Origin: Undibacterium umbellatum
GTDB taxonomy: Bacteria; Pseudomonadota; Gammaproteobacteria; Burkholderiales; Burkholderiaceae_D
Assembly: GCF_014284125.1 (NCBI RefSeq)
Contig: NZ_JACOFX010000006.1
Coordinates: 1 to 64,000 of the forward strand
Direction of reading: 5' to 3'
Length of the DNA: 64,000 nucleotides
The position numbers were made by a program, and so were the translations under genes. The notes under the pieces were generated by a model. That model had not been told where the DNA came from, searched no databases, and saw nothing but the letters and a program-made list of their open reading frames with translations. Shown piece by piece: positions 1-8,373 of this stretch. Numbering within the stretch: the stretch's first letter is position 1; every line of letters begins with the position of its first letter.

Positions 1-126
1 ATCCAAGCATGACTGGGTGATCGGGTCGCCACTGTTGGATTGAGCGAGCGCAATATATATTTGTATAGCTTGCGGTGAAAGACCTTCCAAATTCATCCCA
101 GAAAGATATTTTTCTTCGTCGGTCAT
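1..126 (-). CDS. Hypothetical protein, N-terminal fragment
   Basis: An ATG at 124-126 opens a minus-strand frame that stays open for 42 codons to the window edge, so only the N-terminus is visible. It begins MTDEEKYLSGMNLEGLS and is acidic and hydrophilic, with no signal peptide. I do not recognise the family. The next gene upstream ends only 7 nt away, which suggests one transcript with the two genes that follow on the same strand. It is supported by the open frame and the tight spacing only. Confidence 0.5.
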   Translation of the reverse strand, partial: MTDEEKYLSGMNLEGLSPQAIQIYIALAQSNSGDPITQSCLD

Positions 127-133
127 TGCGATA

Positions 134-619
134 TTAGTTATCATCCATATAGAGCAAGCAGCCCATGTGTTTATCGTCGATCGCGCAGAAAAAAAGTTCC
201 ACGGTATGACCAACCAGAGGACTCCAACTTAATGAGCTGAAGTTACCATCAAAATGGAAATTAACAAAAGTATGTGGACTATCAAAATCCTTTAGGAATT
301 CCGTCGCAATTTTTTCTAGATCTTCATTTGAATATTTCTGAGACGAATACATAGACATTTCATTTTGCAGCAAACAAATAAGGCTGGGTATTCTTTCGTG
401 CTCATCAATTTCATGCAAAATCTGAGGATGAATTGCAATACGTGTTTCCCCAAGACCGTTGAGTTGTTGAATCGCTTGCTCGTTACCAAATAGAGATACG
501 ATAGATGAGGCGGTTTTTGCTCCAGTATTGTTGGCAAAATATTCGATTGCCAAATACCCATCGCACCATAGCTCTTTGTAGTCATCAAGAGTTGCCTTAA
601 ATGAGGCTGGTATTTTCAA
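134..619 (-). CDS. Hypothetical protein (161 aa)
   Basis: A soluble, acidic 161-residue protein with no signal peptide or membrane segment; I do not recognise it. The frame opens with TTG at 617-619, preceded by a purine-rich AGGGG about 9 nt upstream. The next in-frame ATG is deep inside the protein (MSMYSS), so the TTG start is the best choice. It lies between two other unrecognised minus-strand genes (gaps of 39 and 7 nt), which looks like a short operon. Small acidic proteins clustered like this resemble orphan immunity genes of polymorphic toxin loci, but no toxin is visible and that reading is only a guess. Confidence 0.55.
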   Translation of the reverse strand: MKIPASFKATLDDYKELWCDGYLAIEYFANNTGAKTASSIVSLFGNEQAIQQLNGLGETRIAIHPQILHEIDEHERIPSLICLLQNEMSMYSSQKYSNEDLEKIATEFLKDFDSPHTFVNFHFDGNFSSLSWSPLVGHTVELFFCAIDDKHMGCLLYMDDN

Positions 620-658
620 GTAGACGCCCCTAATTTGATCGTTGACACTTTGGGATGG

Positions 659-1117
659 TTACTCAGCAGGAAGATCATTGCTGTTCCAATCATCTGTGAA
701 GCGTTTCCACGACAGACCAACTGCTTCAAACTCATCGCCATATTTGCCCTTGTTGACACCTAGAAAGCGCAAGGCTTCATTTATTGCATTTTGTGATAAG
801 ACAAGTGGTGAAATGACTTTTCCTTCTGATAGCAGGAAGTTTGCTTGTGTTCCATCTCCACCAAAAAATTCTGCTTCAATGTATGCGGCTTTGCAGCTTT
901 CACTTAGGGTTTCACATAGATCTAGCAACTGTGGAAGGATGTCTTTGGCATCTCCATCGGTAAGCGGGCAATGCGGTATACCATAGAAATCTTGTGCTGC
1001 AGTTGTTATAGGAATCATGTCAATGCCGCAACGAAGGCGCAGAACTTGAAGTTTTTTTAGAACAATATCTGGAAAAGTACCGGACTTTGCGACAACTGCT
1101 TGAAGTGTGTAAGCCAT
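659..1117 (-). CDS. Hypothetical protein (152 aa)
   Basis: Starts at an ATG (MAYTLQAVVAKSG) without a strong Shine-Dalgarno sequence and runs 152 codons. The protein is soluble and acidic, with an N-terminal beta-rich stretch, a central helical part and a C-terminus rich in W, D and N. No family was recognised. It would be the first gene of the minus-strand trio at the left end. Its upstream side faces the long gene-free palindrome region, so that region may hold its promoter. Confidence 0.55.
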   Translation of the reverse strand: MAYTLQAVVAKSGTFPDIVLKKLQVLRLRCGIDMIPITTAAQDFYGIPHCPLTDGDAKDILPQLLDLCETLSESCKAAYIEAEFFGGDGTQANFLLSEGKVISPLVLSQNAINEALRFLGVNKGKYGDEFEAVGLSWKRFTDDWNSNDLPAE

Positions 1118-1536
1118 GGAAATGTTTAAATTATGGGTGGACCAAAATATAGTTCTTGCTGGGCTGTTAAAACCTGAACGTGTGGATGGGTGTTTCTATA
1201 TATACAGAACCAGCTACGCTTCTTCAACAGCATGCGCGACTCGTTGTAGCCCCGATTGTGCGTATTCTACAACACTGGCGTTTGCCTGCCGTCGATAGAC
1301 CAAAGCCTCAAAGGTTCACCCTACACGTATCGATCTGCAAGCAAATTGCATCCATCGAAATCCATTTCACCCCCTGGCGCGCAGACATCCCCCCACCACG
1401 CCTGCCCGCTAAATAGGTCGCTTTTTACTCAAATATGCGTCACCAGTTAGGGTCAAGCCAGGCTTACGTTTGCGGCCGCATGGATGGCACCAAACGCTGA
1501 CGCAATTTGACGCAAATTTCATGTGATGAGCACCGT
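1118..1536. other. Gene-free stretch, nothing recognised
   Basis: About 420 bp with only short, poorly coding open frames. On the minus strand a short frame near 1215-1310 reads as a plausible protein tail (..VVEYAQSGLQRVAHAVEEA, stop), but an in-frame stop lies just before it, so it may be debris of a lost gene. I see no RNA gene or element end here. Confidence 0.4.
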
Positions 1537-2000
1537 AACCGTTTCGGTATTCGAAACGGTTGATTAGCTGAGGGGTTAAGCACCTCAGTTGTTTTTATAA
1601 TAGAAACAGTTGTACAGATTATCTGTACGGTCATGGAAAAATGTCAGTTGAGGTGATAATCCCCTCAACTGACATTATAATAATCACAGTCGATTTTCTG
1701 AGTTATTGGGGTTTCCCCAATAATTGGCGTTGTACCAGCCATCGAGATGATCTCCATAGTTCCGAGATTAGGACTGTCAGTCGTCAAGGCTTGCCCGATA
1801 GCGGGTTTCTCTTCCATCCATTGGGGTTTCCCCAATGGTTCTATGCCATTTCAACTATGGTGATTATCACCATGATTGGGGCCAGTTGTGGCGATTATCC
1901 CCACAACTGAAACCGTTTTGAATGGCAACCATCATGATTATCCTGGTAGTTGAATACGGTCTGTATATAGGAAAAACCCTAGTTTTCCCTAAATTTGGGA
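1537..2000. repeat. Array of odd-length palindromes
   Basis: Successive short palindromes of about 11-37 nt, nearly all with one unpaired central base or a 3-base centre. Clear members are 1537-1561 (10-bp arms AACCGTTTCG), 1568-1588, 1591-1607, 1612-1628 (GTACAGAT-T-ATCTGTAC), 1640-1676 (14-bp perfect outer arms), 1703-1723 and 1818-1838 (both GGGG-TTT-CCCC cores with different outer arms), 1744-1754, 1772-1782, 1852-1878, 1883-1909, 1926-1952 and 1986-2000. Five share the centre GATTATC or GATAATC and four of those are about 27 nt long. The arms differ from unit to unit while pairing is kept within each unit. That is what folding of RNA or single-stranded DNA would select. The function is unknown. 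Confidence 0.75.
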
Positions 2001-2003
2001 CGG

Positions 2004-2301
2004 CCTCGGGAAAAAGGTAACCAAGGTAATGGCATCGATAAACCATTGTTAAGTGACTGATTTATATAGATTTATCTGGTTACTTTATTTGGTAACTTTT
2101 GGTAATTGAAAAGGTAACTTATTTTTAAGTCTTTGATTTATAAGGATATCTATAAATGAAGAAAATACTCTTTATATAGGTAACTAGAATACCTCTACAT
2201 TACCTTATTATTACCTTTTGTTATTTGCTGGAAAGCCTTACGTATCAAGGGTTTTCGCGGTTTTAGGAATTTCAGTTACCTAGGTTACCTTTTTCCCGAG
2301 G
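2004..2301. repeat. 298-bp block with 19-bp terminal inverted repeats
   Basis: CCTCGGGAAAAAGGTAACC at 2004-2022 is matched exactly by its reverse complement at 2283-2301. Allowing two mismatches the repeat extends to 29 bp (2004-2032 and 2273-2301). Inside, GGTAA(C/T) occurs on the plus strand near 2016, 2025, 2091, 2101, 2113 and 2179, and as TTACC on the other strand near 2201, 2211, 2276 and 2285. The orientation therefore flips about the middle. The interior is very AT-rich and has no gene. It could be a miniature transposable element with subterminal repeats, or an iteron-type replication or regulatory region. No clear target-site duplication is visible. Confidence 0.65.
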
Positions 2302-2715
2302 GGTACTTTATTTTAGAGTTGCCCTGCTTTTATGCTGCAAATTCCCATTCGACGTAATATTATTGCGCTCGAAGATTGTTGCTCATTTATGTATTGTCTT
2401 CTATGTGGCTGAGGGGGGAAGTGTAGATTTTGTAGGTCATGCTACGAAAAACTTACGAACTTTTCTTGTAAGTAATTGATTTTAAAAGAAATGAGATTCC
2501 TGTCGGCGGGACCAGTTTTGGCACTAACTCCAGATAACATCGGTTAATTTGGGCTAAAATTCATTAATTCTGATGCGTGTTGTATTAAGTATGCAGTTCG
2601 AATGTCAACTTCCCGTCAAACTTTCTTCTCGTAATTTTACTGATTCCCAGGTCTTGGTGACCATCACCATCTTGTCTGGATTTGTTATCCAGATAAATTT
2701 CTCATTGAGGTTGCA
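2302..2715. other. Intergenic region with hairpins upstream of a membrane-protein gene
   Basis: About 410 bp without a gene. Two adjacent stem-loops lie just before the 2716 gene: TGGTGA-CCA-TCACCA at 2655-2669 and TCTGGAT-TTGTT-ATCCAGA at 2675-2693. They fall in the probable 5' leader of that gene and could affect its expression. The remaining 2302-2650 is AT-rich with nothing recognised. Confidence 0.4.
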
Positions 2716-3195
2716 ATGTATTTCTGGAAACTGGATTTATTGAAGAAGCAATTGATTGCAAAGGGATTAACTGAGGCTCAGAGTTATTCCTATATGCTGG
2801 TGTATGCCATTCTCAGCGCAATAGCAATCGAGATGATGGCATATGTCCCCCACGAAACTGTGGATGGCTGGACTTATTTTGCGTCCATCATGAACATATT
2901 GATTCCTGCGATTGGCACGATGATGGCTTTTAAAGCCAATGGCGGTGCATCTGGCACGCAATTTTTGCCCCGTTATGTCAGTATTTCTCTGATCTCTTCC
3001 ATCCGTTATCTGGTATTGATTCTCTTGTTGATGATACCGCTGACCACAGCCGCGATTGTGTCGCAGGGAGTAGTCGATATATTCGAGAGCCGGGTGTTTG
3101 ACCTGCTGTTTCAGGCAACTTACGCTTTGCTATACCTATATATAGTCAAACAGATGCGTGAAGTCGCAACGGCGCAAACCGATGTTGAAAATTGA
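2716..3195 (+). CDS. Small integral membrane protein of unknown function
   Basis: A 159-residue protein with about four hydrophobic segments (near residues 25-42, 55-72, 93-118 and 130-145), so it should sit in the inner membrane. The N-terminus (MYFWKLDLLKKQLIAKGL) is amphipathic and positively charged. The ATG at 2716 is preceded by GAGG 7-8 nt upstream. No family or catalytic motif was recognised. It stands alone between the palindrome-rich gene-free region and a hairpin at 3213-3231. Confidence 0.7.
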   Translation: MYFWKLDLLKKQLIAKGLTEAQSYSYMLVYAILSAIAIEMMAYVPHETVDGWTYFASIMNILIPAIGTMMAFKANGGASGTQFLPRYVSISLISSIRYLVLILLLMIPLTTAAIVSQGVVDIFESRVFDLLFQATYALLYLYIVKQMREVATAQTDVEN

Positions 3196-3212
3196 AGCTT
3201 ATTCAAATCCCC

Positions 3213-3231
3213 AGGATGGCAACGCCATCCT
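3213..3231 (+). terminator. Hairpin after the 2716 membrane-protein gene
   Basis: Perfect 8-bp stem AGGATGGC / GCCATCCT with loop AAC, 18 bp after the stop codon, followed by the weakly T-rich TAATTCTCTTG. A plausible terminator, though the T-tract is poor. Confidence 0.5.
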
Positions 3232-3425
3232 TAATTCTCTTGATTCCCTTGAATCAAACATTGCCTGAAATAGACATTGTGTAGCTAACAATGCTTGCAA
3301 GTGGCCAGGTAAAAAAAATTATACTAATATTCCTCTGTTCCTGAGTTTCACCGGAAATGATATTTCTGGCTTTCATTTGAGAATATGCCGTCTTCAAGGC
3401 GGATCAATCAGAGCGACAGAGGATT

Positions 3426-3974
3426 ATGCATACTGAAGACGAAAAAGTCATCGAGTTAAGTAAAACCAAATTGCGGTTATTGGTCGCTGGCTCCATGATA
3501 TTTGTGATCATGGGTCTCTGGATGGTGCTACTTGATAGTTCTCAGATTGCCTCTCAGCGTCGTTACAATAGCCCAGTCCTGACGTATGGCATAGGTACAG
3601 CAGGCATTCTGTTTTTTGGATTTTGCGGCGCTGTCGGCATCAGAAAATTGCTGGATAAAAAGCCTGGCCTGATATTAAATTCCTCAGGTATTCATGATAA
3701 TAGCAGTGCTGTCTCGGCGGGTTTTGTCCCATGGTCTGAGGTTATTGGTTTCAGCATTTTCGAAATGCAAAAACAGAAAACACTTGTTATCATCGTCCGC
3801 GAACCTGAGCGTTACATCGAGGCTGGTGGCGCCTTCAAGCGCATGCTTAACAGGATGAATTACAAGATGTGCGGCAGTCCTGTCGCTATTTCAGCCAATT
3901 CTCTCAACGTGGGATTTGATGAATTGCTGAAAATCTGCAATGCCTATTTGTACAAATACCAAAAGAATATCTGA
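3426..3974 (+). CDS. STM3941-family-like membrane protein
   Basis: 182 residues beginning MHTEDEKVIELSKTKLRLL, preceded by AGAGGA at good spacing. Two transmembrane segments (about residues 18-36 and 55-72) are followed by a cytoplasmic C-terminal domain with a PH-like beta pattern. It contains the local signature S-G-I-H-D-N-S-S and W-S-E-V-I-G-F. This layout is that of the small conserved proteins annotated as STM3941 family, whose function is unknown. Identification is from overall pattern only. The gene is monocistronic and converges on the next gene. Confidence 0.6.
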   Translation: MHTEDEKVIELSKTKLRLLVAGSMIFVIMGLWMVLLDSSQIASQRRYNSPVLTYGIGTAGILFFGFCGAVGIRKLLDKKPGLILNSSGIHDNSSAVSAGFVPWSEVIGFSIFEMQKQKTLVIIVREPERYIEAGGAFKRMLNRMNYKMCGSPVAISANSLNVGFDELLKICNAYLYKYQKNI

Positions 3975-4008
3975 GCAGCTTACTTGTTTATTTTGGTGGG
4001 GCGGTAGC

Positions 4009-4707
4009 TTATCGCACTACGCCAATAATCGGCCCCAAATCTACGGTGCTATCGTTACGGTCAAGGTCGACAGAATAAATGCCTGAAATACTGCCATCCA
4101 GGTACAAGGCGTCCTGACAGTGTAATGTGTCTCTGAAAAAGCTTGCCATTTCATGAAAATTGACTGGCTGCTCGCTGATGACGAAGATAGCTTTTTTGCC
4201 GATGACGCCAACGCCGTTGCGCTTTAACCGAGAAGTTGATTCAGGCCTGAATGCAGGATGAACCTGGCCCTTTCTCAACAACAGGGGCCCAGACTGTGTG
4301 GCGAGCAAAACACCATTGGCAATGGCTGGATATTCTGAGGATTCAATCACTTGCGGCCCGGCTTGCGTGAGCAGAAATACACCATTTGGTTTCAGAAAAA
4401 AATTGCCCCAGGCGTCTGCCAGGTTCAGTGCCGACACCTGTTTGGCATTTTGCACATACAAACCTACGGGTGAATAATCAGAGTGGTACATGCCCGCATT
4501 CATGGCAAAGCGTAATTCCTTGTTTTTGCCTGCCAGCCATGTCTTTAAAGTATCGAAGCGCTTGAAGCCCTTGCCGTTTTCATCATTCAGGAATAACTGC
4601 AGTTCCTCGTGTTCGGTATCAACACTGATAACCGTAAAGCGCGGGTCGGCAGCTTGGCATGTCAGGCTGAACAGCAGGCAAGCCAAAACAGAAATGAAGG
4701 TTTTCAT
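4009..4707 (-). CDS. Secreted phosphodiester glycosidase (NAGPA-like) family protein
   Basis: 232 residues with a classic signal peptide (MKTFISVLACLLFSLTCQA, then ADPR), so the product should be periplasmic. The mature part has the family landmarks: N-A-G-M-Y near residue 70, followed by S-P-V-G-L-Y; N-G-V-F; a middle S-G-P-L-L; R-N-G-V-G-V; and C-terminal L-Y-L-D-G-S-I-S-G-I-Y. The family includes the mammalian uncovering enzyme (N-acetylglucosamine-1-phosphodiester alpha-N-acetylglucosaminidase) and bacterial exopolysaccharide-linked relatives. The bacterial substrate here is unknown. It is a single gene converging with the 3426 gene. Confidence 0.85.
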   Translation of the reverse strand: MKTFISVLACLLFSLTCQAADPRFTVISVDTEHEELQLFLNDENGKGFKRFDTLKTWLAGKNKELRFAMNAGMYHSDYSPVGLYVQNAKQVSALNLADAWGNFFLKPNGVFLLTQAGPQVIESSEYPAIANGVLLATQSGPLLLRKGQVHPAFRPESTSRLKRNGVGVIGKKAIFVISEQPVNFHEMASFFRDTLHCQDALYLDGSISGIYSVDLDRNDSTVDLGPIIGVVR

Positions 4708-5153
4708 TAAATGATACCTGGAGGCGTGAAGTGACGGCAGAGAGGTCTATCTCCATTTTACAGCATGCGTATGCCTGACTTAAATTCAGGCATCATTGAA
4801 TATTTTCTCTATGGTAACAAGTTGAAAGAGCCTGAATTAAAGTATCAGTTTGCCGTGCAAATCGTCAGCGTTTACAGGACCAAGTGCAGCCGTGGCCATC
4901 CTACTGCAGGCCGGCGTAACCAAATATCTCGTGCAGTGCCTATGATGCCGGAGGGGAGTAATTGATAGAAAATATTTGCAAATTGCACTGGAAAATTAAC
5001 GCGTATCGATGTTGAGGAAGCTTATGCAAAAAGCATACGATTGTTGTTTGCAGATAAGTCTTAAACGTGAAATATCTTCATGTCAGATCCAACCGGTGAT
5101 AAGGGCAAGTGCTGAAACGCAGTAAATTTCTGACCTCGCATTAACATGCAAAA
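4708..5153. other. Intergenic region, one hairpin, no convincing gene
   Basis: 446 bp between two minus-strand genes. It holds a perfect stem-loop ATGCCTGA-cttaaat-TCAGGCAT at about 4770-4792, a possible terminator or leader hairpin. A 66-codon frame at 4765-4965 has no ribosome binding site or recognisable product and was not called. Confidence 0.4.
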
Positions 5154-8141
5154 TTAGCGCGGTATTTGACTCGTATTTAAGCGTGGCACGCACCTGATTT
5201 CTCTTTGCTCGATATTGAGCAAGGTTTGCTGAAATTGACTCTTCCATGCACTGCCATAGTTGGTGATCTTGCATATAGGCTCGGTGTTGCCAGGTTTTGT
5301 ATTACTAAAATCGCGGCGTGTTTTGTGCTGATTTTCAAGCAGACGCCCGGCGATTTTATTTGCCTCATCTTGTTCACCGCTTGCGCGCAAGCTTTCTATC
5401 AGCATCAGATCTGCCTGATAATTGCTGGCCGGTTGGGCGCGCTGTATGAAAAAGTCCATCAGCCAGTTGCCTGTGCCCGGTGATTGTAGCAGGTTCAAAA
5501 ACTGCGCCTCTTGCCTGGCCTGAGCATAGTCTTTTTGCAGCATGGCGATCATCCATTTGATTTGATGATTTTCCCTGTACATCGTGTCAGCCTGCCGGCG
5601 ATTTTTTGCTTCGGTGTTGTAGGAAGCCAGCAGTTTTATGGCTTCTGCAAATTGCTTCTTACCGACCAGTAACCAGGCCTGATCCACCTTTAAGGAATGG
5701 CAGAAATAGTTGTCAGTCTTTTTTTCAGCGCAAGCATAGTCATTGGCTGCCAGTTGTAATTCTTGCGCAGCTTCGTCTGCTTTGCCAGACATGTAATAGC
5801 TGCGCGCAAGCATTTGATGTGCTTGCAGGAGTTGGGTGTCGTCCTGGCTCTTGTCTTTGGAGAACAGCTTGACGATTTCCTGTTTCAGTAACAGGTGTGC
5901 CGGATTATCTGTCTCTATATCTCTTGCCTGTAATACTTGGGCGAGTAAACGTGCATCTTCTTTGTCGCCCTGAGCATACAGTCTAGCACGTAAAACTGCC
6001 TCTGCTTCTTGCAGGTAGTTGGCGATGTCGGCATCATTTTTTGCTGCGCTTTCCAGTTCATCTTGCCCGGACCAGTTGCGTAAAGCGATAGCCATGGCAA
6101 AGGCCGCATCTGCGTGATGGTAGGTTGCCTGCACCGAGTTATTATTCTCGGCATAGTAAATTTTGGCGATGCGCAGCGCATCTTCTGCGTCGTTGTCGCT
6201 GGCTTCTTCCAGTGCGGCCTTGAGTATTTTTGCTCTTTCATTGCCCTGTGCTGCGGTGATTTTGTCAGCGCGAGCCGACCTCAGCATACTTTTTTCTTCT
6301 TCCCATGTGCTGGCAGTACCCTTGACGTCAGTCTTAGCCACATTGACGGCTTGTACGGGATTTGTCGATGCCATGAGCGAAGACAAACCTTGCCCGGCCA
6401 TTTTCAATATGGTATTGGGTGCAGAGTAGAGTAAGCCAGACAATGCGGCGATGGGCAGGATAAGGCAAGTCAGATAAATGGCTATTCCTGCGCTGCTCTC
6501 ACGCCATCCTGGCAGACCACCCAGATAGCGCGACAATAAACTCTGGCCTACTTCAAGCTTGCTGCGATAGGTCCAGTTTGCAAAACTGGCTTGATCAAGA
6601 AAGTCGTACAAATCACCAGCGGCATTGGCAAAGTCCATGTGATTGGATGGTCGGGCTTTTTGCCTTAGTAGCAAAGAAGCAGCTTTGGCAATTTTGAATT
6701 GAAACTGGGCGCTGATCAATATCACCAGACCCAGGCCCAGTAATACTTTGTCATTGATATACATGCCGTAAGCTAACATAGCCAGACTGCTGGCCAGTGA
6801 AAAAACAAAGCGCAACCAGGGCAGGCGAGCAATGAGTAATAATTCTATGATGCGCCCGCCATCCAGCGGTAACACAGGCAAGAGATTAAAGCCATTGACC
6901 AGCAATGATGCCAGGGCTGCCATGGTCAAATACGGGCCCCATGAGGTGTTCATGATGCCTGGCTCCCAGACAATCAGGGCAAAGCTGCATAGTGACAATA
7001 GCAATCCTGGCATCGGGCCTGCCAGATAGACCAACATATGTGTCAAAGGACGAGCTTCGTGTTTTTCACCACTGGTGATGCCACCCATGCCAGGAATGAA
7101 AAACACCTGTACATCTCGAAATCCTGCCAGCTTCATTGCCAGCCAGTGGCCGCCTTCATGCAAGGCAATCACGCCTCCGATGAGTAATGCGCCAGTGATA
7201 CCCCACCACCAGGATCCCAATGCCAGGAAGACCAGGGCAGACAAGCTAAAGCTTGCGTATTGGTACCAGCGCGGCGCCAACATGGAGCGCAAGGTGCACA
7301 GCGTTCGTACAAAAGAACAACGGTCGCGCAACTGGCGCGCTGCCAGCATATCCGTTGTAAGCGAAATTGTGTTTTCTGAAGCAGCGCTTCGTGCACTTTG
7401 CTGATTGATTTTACGCATATTCCACGCCATTTTCATCGCTGGAAAAATACGAAAACCATAGATCGTTTCATCACCACGTTGCTCGCGTTGATATACCTTG
7501 CCCTCTCGTTCAAGGCGCACGAGCCAGCGATCTACCAGGTTCTGTGCAATTTTTGGCGCGTCCGCGGGGTCACTGCGTTGCACCGTAATCAGCTCGCGCA
7601 CATGCAAATGCGTCGCTAGTTGTCCGGCAAATTCTGCGCTCTTGTCATCAATCACACTGACCCGTGCAGGGAAGGGCACCATGGTTTGCAGCATGCCGTT
7701 TACTGTTAGCAAGGCCTTGCCGTCAATGTATGTGTTCCATAGATAGATGGTGTACGGGCGTTTATCTACAGTGGCTTCAGTAAGTACAACTTCTGCATGG
7801 ACATCCTGGCCCAGATGGTGATAGACATCGATGTAGCTGACCGGGATATCATCAGCCGCCACGATGGAACGTTCGCGCCAGCTATGCATGTAGCGAAACC
7901 CCGCCTGCTCCATTTCCAGGCGCGCCTCATCGAGTATAGGCAAGAGATCACCGCTGGCTGCGCGCAAACACGGTGTTTTGCGTGGCGCCCACAATTGCAA
8001 TTTCAGTAAGCGGTTCACGCCTATCAGCAGAGCCAGCACTTGCAATATCAAAAAGACGGCTACAACCGTCACACCCAAACCCCACCACAGGTCCATCCCA
8101 ATTTCCACCCAAGTCTCCACCAGCAAAAGTATCAAGCGCAT
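5154..8141 (-). CDS. Site-2 protease (M50) fused to a helical-repeat region
   Basis: A 995-residue membrane protein. After an N-terminal transmembrane anchor and about 230 soluble residues, a multi-spanning core carries the zinc-metalloprotease motif H-E-G-G-H (H328-E-H332). The second M50 motif, L-P-L-D-G-G-R, lies about 95 residues later (near residue 425). These are the catalytic site and third metal ligand of site-2 proteases, which cleave substrates inside the membrane. Further transmembrane segments follow to about residue 590. The last 350 residues are Ala/Gln/Glu-rich helices arranged like tetratricopeptide repeats, probably a protein-binding arm outside the membrane. The start is uncertain: ATG at 8139-8141 or ATG at 8094-8096 (MDLWWGLG). 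It is much larger than RseP-type proteases, and its substrate is unknown. Confidence 0.8.
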   Translation of the reverse strand: MRLILLLVETWVEIGMDLWWGLGVTVVAVFLILQVLALLIGVNRLLKLQLWAPRKTPCLRAASGDLLPILDEARLEMEQAGFRYMHSWRERSIVAADDIPVSYIDVYHHLGQDVHAEVVLTEATVDKRPYTIYLWNTYIDGKALLTVNGMLQTMVPFPARVSVIDDKSAEFAGQLATHLHVRELITVQRSDPADAPKIAQNLVDRWLVRLEREGKVYQREQRGDETIYGFRIFPAMKMAWNMRKINQQSARSAASENTISLTTDMLAARQLRDRCSFVRTLCTLRSMLAPRWYQYASFSLSALVFLALGSWWWGITGALLIGGVIALHEGGHWLAMKLAGFRDVQVFFIPGMGGITSGEKHEARPLTHMLVYLAGPMPGLLLSLCSFALIVWEPGIMNTSWGPYLTMAALASLLVNGFNLLPVLPLDGGRIIELLLIARLPWLRFVFSLASSLAMLAYGMYINDKVLLGLGLVILISAQFQFKIAKAASLLLRQKARPSNHMDFANAAGDLYDFLDQASFANWTYRSKLEVGQSLLSRYLGGLPGWRESSAGIAIYLTCLILPIAALSGLLYSAPNTILKMAGQGLSSLMASTNPVQAVNVAKTDVKGTASTWEEEKSMLRSARADKITAAQGNERAKILKAALEEASDNDAEDALRIAKIYYAENNNSVQATYHHADAAFAMAIALRNWSGQDELESAAKNDADIANYLQEAEAVLRARLYAQGDKEDARLLAQVLQARDIETDNPAHLLLKQEIVKLFSKDKSQDDTQLLQAHQMLARSYYMSGKADEAAQELQLAANDYACAEKKTDNYFCHSLKVDQAWLLVGKKQFAEAIKLLASYNTEAKNRRQADTMYRENHQIKWMIAMLQKDYAQARQEAQFLNLLQSPGTGNWLMDFFIQRAQPASNYQADLMLIESLRASGEQDEANKIAGRLLENQHKTRRDFSNTKPGNTEPICKITNYGSAWKSQFQQTLLNIEQREIRCVPRLNTSQIPR

Positions 8142-8373
8142 TGTCAGCTATATGGCTGGAAATTGCGAGGGTATGAGTTGGATTGAAGAATAAATCAATC
8201 GATTTGATATGTGAAATGGCTTGCCAGCCAATCTATCATGCGTATTTATTTGCCATTTTGATAGTATTTATTCTTGATTGTTCGTCCTCGTGAATTGCTG
8301 AAGTTGCATGGCTTATGAGTGTATTATCGTTGAGGGCATCTGCGCTCGATTACAAGCTGAAATGCCATTCGTT

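Noticed and set aside
1537..1952. Integron attC-type recombination sites or a CRISPR array
   Set aside because: The units lack the conserved attC ends (RYYYAAC/GTTRRRY), and no integrase or cassette genes are present. A CRISPR array needs identical repeats with unique spacers, while here the arms vary and spacing is irregular.
4765..4965. 66-codon frame between the glycosidase and the protease genes
   Set aside because: Short, opens inside a hairpin, with no ribosome binding site or family similarity.
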